Below, in pieces: positions 54,714-63,304 of a stretch of 64,000 nt of DNA. The notes below the pieces were generated by a model. That model was given only the letters and a program-made list of their open reading frames with translations, did not search any database and was not told where the DNA came from. The position numbers were made by a program, and so were the translations under genes. Source of the stretch: Occallatibacter savannae (GTDB lineage Bacteria; Acidobacteriota; Terriglobia; Terriglobales; Acidobacteriaceae). The stretch spans positions 62,001 through 126,000 of the forward strand of contig NZ_QFFY01000009.1 in the NCBI RefSeq assembly GCF_003131205.1, written 5' to 3'. Within the stretch, counting starts at the first letter, position 1. Every line of letters starts with the position of its first letter.

Positions 54714-54780
54714 TTATGAATCGTACTCATGTCGCCATGCCGAAACAAGTGGATCATAAGGGTAAAAGATGTCGTCTCAT

Positions 54781-54800
54781 AATCAGTGAAGTCACTGATT
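54781..54800. promoter_or_regulatory. perfect dyad, candidate LysR operator
   Basis: AATCAGTGA (54781-54789) and TCACTGATT (54792-54800) form a perfect 9-bp inverted repeat with a 2-bp spacer in the divergent region. LysR sites are short AT-flanked dyads of this kind. It lies 38 bases before the DUF2255 start. Confidence 0.6.
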
Positions 54801-54837
54801 GACCCGCCGAATCTGGTGAGTTGCAGGAGGGTGAATA

Positions 54838-55209
54838 ATGAGCAACTGGACAAGTGCCGAACTGGCAACGATCGCGACAGCCGACGATCTTCACATCTCG
54901 CCCTTCCGCGAGGATGGCGTGACCTACGGGACGCCAACCTGGATCTGGTCGGTTGTTGTCGACGGCGCTCTTTATGTCCGCGCGTACAACGGAAAGAACT
55001 CGCGGTGGTACAAGGCAGCCGTGGCTCAGAAGAATGGGCGAGTGCGCGTGGCCGGGATCGAAAAGGAGGTCGTCTTTGAACCCGTTGAGGGCATCATCAA
55101 TGAAGCGATTGATGCGGCGTATCGAGCGAAGTACGAGGGTAGCCCTTACCTTGCCCCGATGATCGGGAACCGTGCAGGCTCGGCAACAGTGAAGATCAAG
55201 CCTCGCTGA
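54838..55209 (+). CDS. DUF2255-family protein
   Basis: The 123-residue protein has the DUF2255 pattern: WTSAELATIATADDLHISPF, PTWIWSVVVDGALYVRAYNG and SRWYKAAVAQKNGRVRVAG. The family has a small split-barrel fold like flavin- or F420-linked nitroreductases, but its function is unknown. GGAGG lies eight bases before the ATG. First gene of an operon with CMD, aldo/keto reductase and lipocalin-like genes, opposite a LysR regulator. Confidence 0.92.
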   Translation: MSNWTSAELATIATADDLHISPFREDGVTYGTPTWIWSVVVDGALYVRAYNGKNSRWYKAAVAQKNGRVRVAGIEKEVVFEPVEGIINEAIDAAYRAKYEGSPYLAPMIGNRAGSATVKIKPR

Positions 55210-55234
55210 GAGAGCAATCAAAGGAGAGATTTCG

Positions 55235-55954
55235 ATGGCGGCTAACAACACATTTCGTTCTACGATCACCCCAGCCGATGTGCAGGCAGTGTCACCCGCT
55301 CTCGCCAGCTACACCAGGAGTGCAGTGGTCGAAGGCGTATGGAACAGGCCGGGACTATCAAGACGAGATCGAAGCATCGTGACCGTCGCGACGCTGATCG
55401 CACGCATACAGACCATCGGGATGGAGCACTATTTTGCAATTGCCCTCAACAGTGGTGTGACTCCTGCAGAGGTTTCGGAGATCGTGACGCATCTTGCCTT
55501 TTACTGCGGCTGGTCGAACGCGTTTCAGGCGGTAGACGTCCTGCAAGGCATTTTTGCATCACGTGGCATTGGCGCGGACCAGCTTCCTGAGATCTCGCCG
55601 GAACTGCTTCCGCTCAACGAAGAAGCTGAGGCAAAGCGAGCTGCGCAGGTGCAGGAAAACTTCGGAGATACGTCACAGGGCGTAATTGACAACACCGCGA
55701 AGTTCCTCTTTCGCGACCTTTGGATCCGGCCAGCACTTGCCCCGCGCGATCGGAGTCTGGTGACCGTGGTTGCGCTCGTGGCGGCTGGTCAGGTCGCGCA
55801 GATTCCGTATCACCTGAATCGGGCTATGGACAGCGGCCTCACGCGCGATGAGGCATCGGAGGTGCTTACTCACATGGCCTTCTACTCCGGCTGGCCGACG
55901 ATCTTTTCGGCTCTACCCGTCTTCAAAGACGTGTTCGCGGGACGAAAGAACTAG
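55235..55954 (+). CDS. carboxymuconolactone decarboxylase family protein, two domains
   Basis: The 239-residue protein contains two CMD/AhpD-like repeats: SAVVEGVWNRPGLSRRDRSI with GVTPAEVSEIVTHLAFYCGW, and DLWIRPALAPRDRSLVTVVA with GLTRDEASEVLTHMAFYSGW. The conserved His sits in the VTHLAFY and LTHMAFY segments. There is no CxxC pair, so it is not an AhpD-type peroxidase. Such proteins act in aromatic degradation or as oxidoreductases of unclear substrate. AAGGAGA lies before the ATG, and the gene follows DUF2255 by 25 bases. Confidence 0.92.
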   Translation: MAANNTFRSTITPADVQAVSPALASYTRSAVVEGVWNRPGLSRRDRSIVTVATLIARIQTIGMEHYFAIALNSGVTPAEVSEIVTHLAFYCGWSNAFQAVDVLQGIFASRGIGADQLPEISPELLPLNEEAEAKRAAQVQENFGDTSQGVIDNTAKFLFRDLWIRPALAPRDRSLVTVVALVAAGQVAQIPYHLNRAMDSGLTRDEASEVLTHMAFYSGWPTIFSALPVFKDVFAGRKN

Positions 55955-55987
55955 CTAAGTTATGTTTGCAAAGGATTGGAGTGAGTG

Positions 55988-56983
55988 ATGGAAAAGCGAA
56001 AGCTTGGAAACAACGGTTTGGAAGTTTCGGCGCTGGGCCTCGGCTGCATGGGGATGAGCTGGTCCTATGGGCAGGCGAAAGATAAGCAGGAGATGATCTC
56101 GCTGATCCATGCTGCTGTGGAACGCGGCGTGACGTTCTTCGATACAGCTGAGGTCTACGGTCCGCTCGAGAACGAAGAGCTCGTGGGTGAAGCGCTGGCG
56201 CCTTACCGCGAAAAGGTAGTGATTGCAACGAAGTTCGGTTGGGAGCCCAATCCGGGCGACAGTGATCGTTGGAGCGCGCTCAACAGCAGGCCCGAACACA
56301 TCAAGCAGGTGGCCGAGGCGTCCCTGAAGCGGCTAAGGACTGATGTCATCGACCTGTTTTACCAACACCGCGTTGACTTGAACGTTCCCATTGAAGATGT
56401 CGCTGGAGCGGTTCGAGATCTCATACAGGAAGGCAAAGTAAAGCACTTCGGCCTCTCAGAGGCGAGTGCACAGACCATACGCAAAGCTCATGCTGTTCAG
56501 CCGGTGACGGCGCTTCAGAGCGAATACTCCTTGTTCTGGCGCGAGCCGGAGCAGACCGTGATGCCCACGCTTGAGGAACTCGGTATCGGCTTCGTGCCAT
56601 TCAGTCCGCTCGGCAAAGGATTTCTGACCGGCAAGATCGACGCGAATACGAAATTCGACAGCACAGACTTCCGCAACAGCGTGCCCCGGTTTAGCGAAGA
56701 GAATCGCAGGGCGAACCAGGCGCTTGTGGACGTGATCACTTCATACGCAGCGAAGCATCAGGCCACTCCAGCACAGATCGCCCTCGCGTGGCTTCTTGCG
56801 AAGAAGCCGTGGATCGCGCCGATTCCAGGGACAACCAAGCTTTCGCGCCTTGAGGAGAATCTTGGAGCCGCGCATGTAAAGCTCACGGCAGACGACGTGC
56901 GCTCGCTTGAAGAGGCGTCCTCGAAGATCAAACTCGAAGGAGCGCGATACCCTGAGTTCCATCAGAAGCTGGTCGGGCGATGA
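55988..56983 (+). CDS. aldo/keto reductase
   Basis: NADPH-dependent reduction of carbonyls. The 331-residue product shows the AKR signature: LGNNGLEVSALGLGCMGMSW, the catalytic Asp-Tyr region FFDTAEVYGPLENEELVG, VVIATKFGW, DVIDLFYQHRVD and IPGTTKLSRLEENLGA. The YakC-like branch (AKR13) fits the sequence. ATG at 55988 is preferred to GTG at 55985. It follows the CMD gene by 33 bases in one operon. It could detoxify aldehydes or act on a ring-cleavage product. Confidence 0.95.
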   Translation: MEKRKLGNNGLEVSALGLGCMGMSWSYGQAKDKQEMISLIHAAVERGVTFFDTAEVYGPLENEELVGEALAPYREKVVIATKFGWEPNPGDSDRWSALNSRPEHIKQVAEASLKRLRTDVIDLFYQHRVDLNVPIEDVAGAVRDLIQEGKVKHFGLSEASAQTIRKAHAVQPVTALQSEYSLFWREPEQTVMPTLEELGIGFVPFSPLGKGFLTGKIDANTKFDSTDFRNSVPRFSEENRRANQALVDVITSYAAKHQATPAQIALAWLLAKKPWIAPIPGTTKLSRLEENLGAAHVKLTADDVRSLEEASSKIKLEGARYPEFHQKLVGR

Positions 56984-56999
56984 GTCTGGGAGAACAACG

Positions 57000-57455
57000 A
57001 TGAAAACTTTACAATGGCTTCTGGTCGCGACTGTATTGATCGTGACCGGCGCTCAGGCGCAGTCTCCTAAGCGTTCTTCGGACAGAGATGCCCTGATCGG
57101 CGCATGGCATCTCGTTCGAATCGATGTGTCCGGTGCGGTTGGCAATGAGCCGCAACCGAAAGGCATGCTGATCTACACGCGCGACGGTCACATGTCTGTA
57201 CAACTGATGTATCCAAAGTCAGCCAATTCGCCAGACAACGAGTATGTATTGGGTGGATACGAAGCATCGTTTGGCAGCTATGACCTTGACGAAGCAAAGC
57301 ACATCGTCACGCATCATGTGCAAGGTTCCGTCACGCGGGATCTTCTCGTCGGCAAAGACCTGGCCCGTGCGTATCAATTGAAAGCAGACGGGCATTTGAT
57401 CATTCGCTCGGCGGACCCTGGGGAGCACTGGTCCGTGACCTGGGAACGCTTCTAA
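57000..57455 (+). CDS. secreted lipocalin-like domain protein
   Basis: The ATG at 57000 has GGGAG eight bases upstream. The 151-residue product has a signal peptide (MKTLQWLLVATVLIVTGAQA) and a lipocalin-like domain (PF13924 type): DALIGAWHLVRIDVSG, PKGMLIYTRDGHMSVQLMYP and IVTHHVQGSV. Such barrels may bind a small hydrophobic ligand. It is the last gene of the LysR-linked operon, 16 bases after the reductase. Confidence 0.88.
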   Translation: MKTLQWLLVATVLIVTGAQAQSPKRSSDRDALIGAWHLVRIDVSGAVGNEPQPKGMLIYTRDGHMSVQLMYPKSANSPDNEYVLGGYEASFGSYDLDEAKHIVTHHVQGSVTRDLLVGKDLARAYQLKADGHLIIRSADPGEHWSVTWERF

Positions 57456-57633
57456 GCTAGGGGACTAGCGTCTCCGGAGCTCGGCCAAAACTAAATTCCG
57501 AAATTCTTTTGAGATCGTGCCAGTTTTCTCCGGCGGTTTGCGCCTAGAGGGACAAAGGCGATCAGAACGCGGTCCGGAACGGTCCCGCTCGGTCTGATCC
57601 GTATCCCCAGTTCAAACCGAAAAGGAGAGTGAC

Positions 57634-58122
57634 ATGACAAAGAGTTTCTTTCGGAATTGCGTGATGGCGGTTCTCGGCCTGGCGGCCGTGCAGATGACGC
57701 TGGCAGCACAGGAGAGAGGCACGCTCGAGGGCGATTGGGACGTGAGCGTGACGGTGACAAATTGCCAGACGGGCGCGCCGATCCGGGTCGTCCGTTCGAT
57801 CCAGGCGTATCACCATGATGGTTCGTTCACCGAGACGGCGAACAGCGCCTCGCGCGGCATCAGCGAGGGTGTGTGGAGCCCAGCCGGAGGTCAGAACTAT
57901 GTGGCGCGGTACTGGTTCTTCCGGTACAAGGCCGACGGCACGTTCGCATCGTTTGCGAGCGCGCACAACACGGTGAGCCTGGGTACGGACGGGCACTTCA
58001 CGGCAACGGGAACGATTCAGGACTATGACGCAAATGGAAACCTGCTTTCGACCGGGTGCGTGGTGCAGACTGCCTATCTGCTGGCAACTCGGAAACCAAC
58101 CTCGCGAACCAGTAGAGAGTAA
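57634..58122 (+). CDS. secreted protein of unknown function
   Basis: The 162-residue product has a signal peptide (CVMAVLGLAAVQMTLA) and a beta-rich mature part: LEGDWDVSVTVTNCQTGAP, IQAYHHDGSFTETAN, GVWSPAGGQNYVARYWFFRY, and FTATGTIQDYDANGNLLSTG. Two Cys may pair. The fold looks lipocalin-like, similar to the previous gene but without clear identity. AAAAGGAGAG precedes the ATG. A strong terminator follows. Confidence 0.82.
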   Translation: MTKSFFRNCVMAVLGLAAVQMTLAAQERGTLEGDWDVSVTVTNCQTGAPIRVVRSIQAYHHDGSFTETANSASRGISEGVWSPAGGQNYVARYWFFRYKADGTFASFASAHNTVSLGTDGHFTATGTIQDYDANGNLLSTGCVVQTAYLLATRKPTSRTSRE

Positions 58123-58140
58123 AGGTTTAGCGAACTTGTC

Positions 58141-58176
58141 GAGATCCGCGCGGTTGGCGCGGATCTCTTGTTTTTC
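58141..58176 (+). terminator. intrinsic terminator
   Basis: GAGATCCGCGC (58141-58151), loop GGTTG, GCGCGGATCTC (58157-58167), then TTGTTTTTC. Ends the transcript of the secreted protein. Confidence 0.92.
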
Positions 58177-58316
58177 AAGCAATTTGAGCTGGCCGGATCA
58201 GGGTTTTCCCCGGGGAAGCCAGCCTGAAGTGAGGCGCCAACCGACCGCAAAAAAAGATGATTTCCGGCGTTCAAGGCGACTGATTTGGGGCCACAATAGG
58301 TGCGGAGGATCACGCC

Positions 58317-58514
58317 ATGGAACGGTTTATCCAGCTCAATTTGCGCAGCGACAGCGAGAAAGCCGCGGCCGACAATTCTCCCAACCCCATCATGCGAGAG
58401 CCCGAGCCCTCTGCGATGGGAAGCAAGCGATTGAACAAGATGCTGCGAAAGGCCGCGCACAAGGCGTCCGCGGAGTATGGGCGCGGCGGCAAGGGCGGCA
58501 TCTTCTCGAAATAG
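58317..58514 (+). CDS. small basic protein, unknown function
   Basis: The 65-residue protein (ERFIQLNLRSDSEKAAADNS then SAMGSKRLNKMLRKAAHKAS and GRGGKGGIFSK) is basic and probably helical, with a Gly-rich end. GGAGG eight bases before the ATG supports expression. No family recognised. It resembles small acidobacterial proteins of unknown role. Confidence 0.7.
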   Translation: MERFIQLNLRSDSEKAAADNSPNPIMREPEPSAMGSKRLNKMLRKAAHKASAEYGRGGKGGIFSK

Positions 58515-58681
58515 GGCCTGACAAATGATTGAGCGCTGCCCGGATTTCGTATCTCGGGTGGCGGAGCTGAAGCCTGTCGTCCTGCGACGATCGGGCCGGC
58601 GGGCTTTGCGCTTGTATTGTTATGAAATTCTGCCCTGAACCTCATTCGATCTTTATGCCGTAGCCGTTCAAATACGGTATC

Positions 58682-58975
58682 GTGCGGAGCGGCTTTAAGT
58701 CGGGCAGCAAGAGATTCAGGATCGCCGTAGTGGTTGCGGTCATGGTTGCGGTGCTGACAGTTTTGATTGCGCCGTCGATCGATATGCCGGAGACCGTTCT
58801 GCGCGAACACCACGTTGCCGCGCACACCATGGTCAACGGCAATTCGGGAACACTGACCGTCGTCGGGATCATCTCGGTTGCAGATGCGATCGATGGGCAC
58901 GCAGTCCTGCTGAACGACGGTTCGCGAAACCCCGAGCACGGCCATAGCCAGACGTCTCTCGTCCTGCGCTGTTAG
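58682..58975 (+). CDS. small membrane-anchored protein, unknown function
   Basis: A 97-residue frame with GTG start: a basic N-terminus (RSGFKSGSKRFRIA), one hydrophobic helix (VVVAVMVAVLTVLIAPSI) and a polar part (HHVAAHTMVNGNSGTLTVVG and SVADAIDGHAVLL). Probably a signal-anchored envelope protein. No RBS is clear, so confidence is moderate. Confidence 0.5.
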   Translation: MRSGFKSGSKRFRIAVVVAVMVAVLTVLIAPSIDMPETVLREHHVAAHTMVNGNSGTLTVVGIISVADAIDGHAVLLNDGSRNPEHGHSQTSLVLRC

Positions 58976-59187
58976 AGAGCTGCCAAGCCTCTCCTTCCCA
59001 TCAATTCAACATTTTTGCTGACGCGTGTTTGCAGGCCGATGAGGTCGCGTTGCGACTTATTGCGCTCGCAGCCGCTCGCGCCAGCGATGCCGGCCGGCTC
59101 ACGCGTGTGCGTGCTGCAGACGGGCTGAATGTTGCATTGATGCGGAGCGACGGAAACCAGCACTCGACAGATTTGTCAGGAGTTCTT

Positions 59188-60552
59188 ATGAGACGAAGTG
59201 GATCAATGATGTTTGCTGTTCTTTTGTTGTTGGTTGCCGGTTGTGCGATCGGCAATGCGCAAGGTTCTGCGCCGGCGCTCACGGTATCGAACGCGGACAA
59301 CGCGTGGATGCTGGTGAGTTCGGCGCTGGTGCTGATGATGACGGGGCCCGGGCTGGCGCTGTTCTATGGCGGGCTGGTGCGGAAGAAGAATGTGCTTTCG
59401 GTGATGATGCAGAGCTTCGCGATGATGGCGCTGGTGACTCTGTTGTGGGCTTTGGTGAGTTACAGCCTTGCGTTCGATGCGGGAACGAGCTTTATCGGCG
59501 GACTGCATCATGCGTTCATGCGCGATGTGGCGCTGACGCCGGATCCGGATTACGGAGCGACGATTCCGGTGCAGACGTTCATGGTCTATCAGCTGATGTT
59601 CGCCATCATCACGCCGGCGCTGATCACCGGAGCGTTTGCAGAACGGATGAAGTTCAGCGCGATGGCGGTTTTCCTGATGCTGTGGTCGCTTGTGGTGTAT
59701 TCGCCGATGGCGCACATGGTGTGGGGAAAAGGCGGCTTGTTGAATGCCGCGCTGGGTGGGGCGATTTCGACGCTGGATTTTGCGGGCGGAACGGTGGTGC
59801 ATATTACGTCGGGCGTGTCGGCGCTGGTGTGCGCAATCTACCTGGGCAAGCGGCTTGGATATCCGCACGAGCCTGCGCCGCCGCACTCGGTGGTGCTGAG
59901 TTTTATTGGGGCATGTTTGCTGTGGGTGGGCTGGTTCGGATTCAACGCGGGCAGTGCGTTGTCGTCGGGAGCGCTGGCCACGAGCGCGTTTGTGAATACA
60001 CATTTCGCAACGGCCGGGGCTGCAATGAGCTGGGCAGCGGCGGAGTGGATTCGGAACAAGAAGCCGAGCGCGCTGGGTGCGATTTCCGGCGCGGTTGCCG
60101 GCCTGGTGGCGATCACTCCGGCGGCGGGATTCGTGCAGCCGATGTGGGCCATTGTCATCGGGATCTTCGCGGGCGTCTGCTGCTACTTCATGGTGGCGAA
60201 GGTGAAGCACATGTTTGGCTACGATGATGCGCTGGATGCCTTCGGAGTCCACGGAGTGGGCGGAACGCTTGGCGCCATTCTCACGGGGATCTTCGCTTCA
60301 AGCGCAATCAATCCGATGTTCAAAGATGCTGCAGGGAACCCGCTTCCTTCAGGGCTCATTGAGGGGAACGGACACCAGTTGCTCAATCAGTTGGGCGGAG
60401 TCGCGATTGCGTGGGGTATCTCGATTGTGGGAACGCTGGTGCTGCTGTTTGTGGTGGACAAGACGATCGGGCTGCGCGTTTCGCCGAGCGAGGAGATTGA
60501 GGGACTGGATATTACACAGCATGGCGAAGAGGGGTACGACCGCGTGGCGTGA
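59188..60552 (+). CDS. amtB: ammonium transporter
   Basis: Conducts ammonium across the inner membrane. The ATG at 59188 follows AGGAG by five bases; the longer frame from 59029 has no RBS. The 454-residue product has a signal peptide (FAVLLLLVAGCAIGNAQG) and about eleven helices. Family motifs: DNAWMLVSSALVLMMTGPGL, FYGGLVRKKNVLSVMMQSF, FAERMKF, DFAGGTVVHITSG with the first pore His, and FGVHGVGGTLG with the second. The gene is paired with glnK, 68 bases downstream, which encodes the PII protein that gates the channel when nitrogen is plentiful. Confidence 0.97.
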   Translation: MRRSGSMMFAVLLLLVAGCAIGNAQGSAPALTVSNADNAWMLVSSALVLMMTGPGLALFYGGLVRKKNVLSVMMQSFAMMALVTLLWALVSYSLAFDAGTSFIGGLHHAFMRDVALTPDPDYGATIPVQTFMVYQLMFAIITPALITGAFAERMKFSAMAVFLMLWSLVVYSPMAHMVWGKGGLLNAALGGAISTLDFAGGTVVHITSGVSALVCAIYLGKRLGYPHEPAPPHSVVLSFIGACLLWVGWFGFNAGSALSSGALATSAFVNTHFATAGAAMSWAAAEWIRNKKPSALGAISGAVAGLVAITPAAGFVQPMWAIVIGIFAGVCCYFMVAKVKHMFGYDDALDAFGVHGVGGTLGAILTGIFASSAINPMFKDAAGNPLPSGLIEGNGHQLLNQLGGVAIAWGISIVGTLVLLFVVDKTIGLRVSPSEEIEGLDITQHGEEGYDRVA

Positions 60553-60620
60553 TGAGTCTGCAGACGCTGCGGATTCATGACCAAAAGTTTCAGAACCCAG
60601 AGCAAGTGGAGGTTTGAGAG

Positions 60621-60959
60621 ATGCAGAAGGTAGAAGCGATTATTCAGCCGTCGAAGGTTGAGGCAGTGAAGGCGGCTCTGATTGAGGCAGGCATTACCGG
60701 CATGACCATCGTGGAAGCGCGCGGGCACGGCAGGCAGAAGGGACACACCGAGTTCTACCGTGGGCGGGAGTATTCGGTGGATCTGCTGCCCAAAGGGAAG
60801 GTGGAGGTCGTGGTGCAGGACGAGATGGTGGAGACGGCTATCCGGGCGATCATTGCGGGCGCGCGAACCGGAAAGATCGGGGACGGGAAGATCTTTGTGT
60901 CGCCGGTCGCACAGGTGATCCGGATCCGCAATGACGAGCGCGGAGAGGGAGCTCTGTAG
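60621..60959 (+). CDS. glnK: nitrogen regulatory protein PII (GlnK/GlnB)
   Basis: The 112-residue trimeric PII signals carbon/nitrogen status through ATP, ADP and 2-oxoglutarate. The T-loop (KGHTEFYRGREYSVDLLPK) has the uridylylation Tyr at position 51, and the C-terminal motif TGKIGDGKIFVSPV is intact. GGAGG lies just upstream of the ATG. Being directly downstream of amtB it is best named glnK. Together with NtrYX-like proteins at 5-9 kb it fits a nitrogen circuit, but no uridylyltransferase gene is in the window. Confidence 0.97.
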   Translation: MQKVEAIIQPSKVEAVKAALIEAGITGMTIVEARGHGRQKGHTEFYRGREYSVDLLPKGKVEVVVQDEMVETAIRAIIAGARTGKIGDGKIFVSPVAQVIRIRNDERGEGAL

Positions 60960-60978
60960 GCTGTCGGGTTTGCAGCGG

Positions 60979-61004
60979 GCGCCGGCAGAACGTCGGCGCT
61001 TTCC
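60979..61004 (+). terminator. candidate terminator of amtB-glnK
   Basis: GCGCCGGC (60979-60986) and GTCGGCGC (60992-60999) pair with one G-U wobble, followed by TTTCC. Short T-tract, so moderate confidence. Confidence 0.5.
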
Positions 61005-61252
61005 GCTTCTGGATGGTCGTTTGGCCCCTTGCGCAACGGAATCAGCGGACGGGGGCCGGACCCCCGGGATCCCAGAGCCCTGCCTTGACGAGGAGCGGCT
61101 CGATCTTGGGGACCATTCCCATTTTGGCCCAAGTTCCGAAATAACACTTAGGTAACATCTACCTACCACCTTCGTGACTCTGAGCACAAGGCGGCGTGAG
61201 TACTTCAGCTTAGATTACCCTCGTTGGTACGAAACTGTCCGTCTTTTTTCCG

Positions 61253-63154
61253 TTGAAGAAAAGGCTGCCGGATAGACGCCCGCTACTACGTTCAGGGGTT
61301 GCTAAATTGCACACTATAAGGGCCTTAATCCACTCTCTCCTTTCGAGTTCTGTTCGCCTCAACTCCAAAAATGCAAGCCGACTGGCAAGCAGTCTGGCTT
61401 TGGTACCTATGCTGATAGCCGGGCCGGGTCTGATGTCCGGTTGTGGCGCGAACACCTACACGGCGATGTCGCGAACCGCTTCGGGTGAAATGAGTTTCGA
61501 AGATACAGGCACTGCCGGCGGGGATTCCGGTTTACACCAGCCGTCCGTGGGCCGCGCGCCGGAGGCCGGCCAGTCCGAGTGGCGCATGGAACGCGGAAGA
61601 CGCTCCGAGTCTCAGGGCGGGCCGGGCTCGACCGAAGCGGGGGGCAGTCCCACCACTTCGACGGCCAGCGCTGGACTGGCGGCCAGGGAGGTCTCCCCCT
61701 TCAAGGTTCGGAAGGTGCTTGGAGTGCGGTCGCTTTCCTGCGCGAATCAGTCGTTCACGGGCTCGGGCAGCACGACCTGCAGCCTGACGTTGAGTTCCAC
61801 GGCGCCGAACGGCGGGTTGACGGTGAACCTGGCCAGCGACAACACGGCGCTGTCGGTGCCGGCGTCGGTGGTGATGCCCGCTGGAGCGTCGAAGGTTTCG
61901 TTTGCGGCGACTGCGGCTGCGGTGAGTACGACGCAGACGGCAACGGTCGCGGCGAATGCGGGAGGTTCGACGGCGAGCGTCAGCATTCAGCTGAATGCGT
62001 TCAGCCCGGCGCTTTCGCTCGGCGCCACGACGGTCAATCTCGGCGCAGTGGTCGTGGGGCAGACGGCGACGAACACAATCACGCTGACGTCGTCGGGGAG
62101 CGCGCCTTTGACAATTTCGTCAGTGGCGGTGACGGGTTCGGGGTTCACGGCGACGGGCGTGACCGCGCCTCTGACGTTGAATCCGGGGCAGACAGCGGCG
62201 TTGACGCTGCGGTTCTACTCCGATCACACGAGTTCGTTTTCAGGAACTGTAACGATCGCGAGCAATGCAGCGCAGGGCGCGGTGACGATCAGCCTGAGTG
62301 CGGACGGTGTTCCCGCGCTCAGCGGGGTGACGTGTGCGACGCAGTCGTATGTGGGCGCCGGGACGGACCTGTGCGTGGTGAGCCTGTACGGCGCGGCGAC
62401 CTCGGCGGGGTTCCCGGTTTCCCTTACGAGCAACAGCGCTTCGGTTGCAGTGCCGGCTACGGTGACGGTGGCACCGGGCGCGATGAGCGCGACCTTTGCT
62501 GCGAATGTAAGCGCGGTGAGTACGAGCCAGACGGCTACGCTGACTGCGGCGGCCGGCGGTGGGTCGAAGAGCTTTGCTCTGCAGCTTGGACCGGGAACGG
62601 CGGCGTTGACGGCCAATGCGAGCAGTGTGTCTTTTGGCAGCGTGCTGGTGAATGCTCCGGCGGAGCAGTCGATCACGCTGACGGCGTCGGGCAACACGCC
62701 GGTGACGATCAGTTCAGTGGGAGTTACCGGAGCGGGGTTCAGCGCATCGGGGCTGACCGCGCCGGTAACTTTGAATCCGGGGCAGACGGCGACGGTGAAT
62801 GTGCAGTTCACGCCGACGGCTGCAGGGTCCGCATCAGGTCAGCTGACGATCGGGAGCAATGCCACGGGCGGGGCGCTTTCGATCGCGATGACCGGAACCG
62901 GATACCGGCATAGCGTGCAGCTGAGCTGGAACGCGCCGTCATCGAGTGCCATTGCCGGCTACAACGTTTACAGGGCTGCGATTGGCACAACCGGGTATCA
63001 GCGGGTGAATACAGGCGCGGTGTCATCGACGGCGTTCGCCGATGGGAATGTGCAGTGCGGCGTGTCCTACACGTACTACGTGACCAGCGTGGACGGATCG
63101 GGAGTGGAGAGCGTGGCTTCGAACACCACGACGGCGGGGATTCCGACGCCGTAG
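61253..63154 (+). CDS. lipoprotein-like surface protein with Ig-like, choice-of-anchor-D and fibronectin III domains
   Basis: The frame starts at a TTG (61253); an ATG at 61409 directly before a lipobox-like MLIAGPGLMSGC is a good alternative, so the N-terminus is uncertain. After a low-complexity linker come repeats: two short Ig-like blocks with a TSxTxTATVxA pattern (VSTTQTATVAANAGG, VSTSQTATLTAAAGG), two choice-of-anchor-D (ASPM-SPD-2-Hydin-like) domains (SLGATTVNLGAVVVGQTATN with TLNPGQTAALTLRF, and NASSVSFGSVLVNAPAEQS), and a C-terminal fibronectin III domain (VQLSWNAPSSSAIAGYNVYR). Probably a surface adhesion or structural protein. Confidence 0.82.
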   Translation: MKKRLPDRRPLLRSGVAKLHTIRALIHSLLSSSVRLNSKNASRLASSLALVPMLIAGPGLMSGCGANTYTAMSRTASGEMSFEDTGTAGGDSGLHQPSVGRAPEAGQSEWRMERGRRSESQGGPGSTEAGGSPTTSTASAGLAAREVSPFKVRKVLGVRSLSCANQSFTGSGSTTCSLTLSSTAPNGGLTVNLASDNTALSVPASVVMPAGASKVSFAATAAAVSTTQTATVAANAGGSTASVSIQLNAFSPALSLGATTVNLGAVVVGQTATNTITLTSSGSAPLTISSVAVTGSGFTATGVTAPLTLNPGQTAALTLRFYSDHTSSFSGTVTIASNAAQGAVTISLSADGVPALSGVTCATQSYVGAGTDLCVVSLYGAATSAGFPVSLTSNSASVAVPATVTVAPGAMSATFAANVSAVSTSQTATLTAAAGGGSKSFALQLGPGTAALTANASSVSFGSVLVNAPAEQSITLTASGNTPVTISSVGVTGAGFSASGLTAPVTLNPGQTATVNVQFTPTAAGSASGQLTIGSNATGGALSIAMTGTGYRHSVQLSWNAPSSSAIAGYNVYRAAIGTTGYQRVNTGAVSSTAFADGNVQCGVSYTYYVTSVDGSGVESVASNTTTAGIPTP

Positions 63155-63171
63155 AAAGACTCGTCGAGAGA

Positions 63172-63208
63172 GGCTCCGTCACCGTTCGGGGTGGCGGGCC
63201 TTTTCGTT
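63172..63208 (+). terminator. candidate terminator after the surface protein
   Basis: GGCTCCGTCACC and GGTGGCGGGCC form an imperfect stem around a GTTCGG loop, followed by TTTTCGTTTT. Confidence 0.6.
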
Positions 63209-63304
63209 TTGATGTGGCGTAAGGCGACCGGAAAATTGCTGGTCAGCGGTAAGCAGCGTCGGTAGGATGAGGGAAGCTTCCCTGGAGGTCCTTGTCTGAG
63301 CGCG

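Noticed and set aside
58976..59187. sigma-54 promoter upstream of amtB
   Set aside because: No TGGCAC-N5-TTGC type element was found in the region.
59241..60227. 328-codon plus-strand frame inside amtB
   Set aside because: Out-of-frame reading of a certain amtB gene.
61579..62913. 444-codon plus-strand frame overlapping the surface protein
   Set aside because: Gly/Asp/Cys-rich out-of-frame reading of a repetitive gene; the Ig-like repeats are in the other frame.
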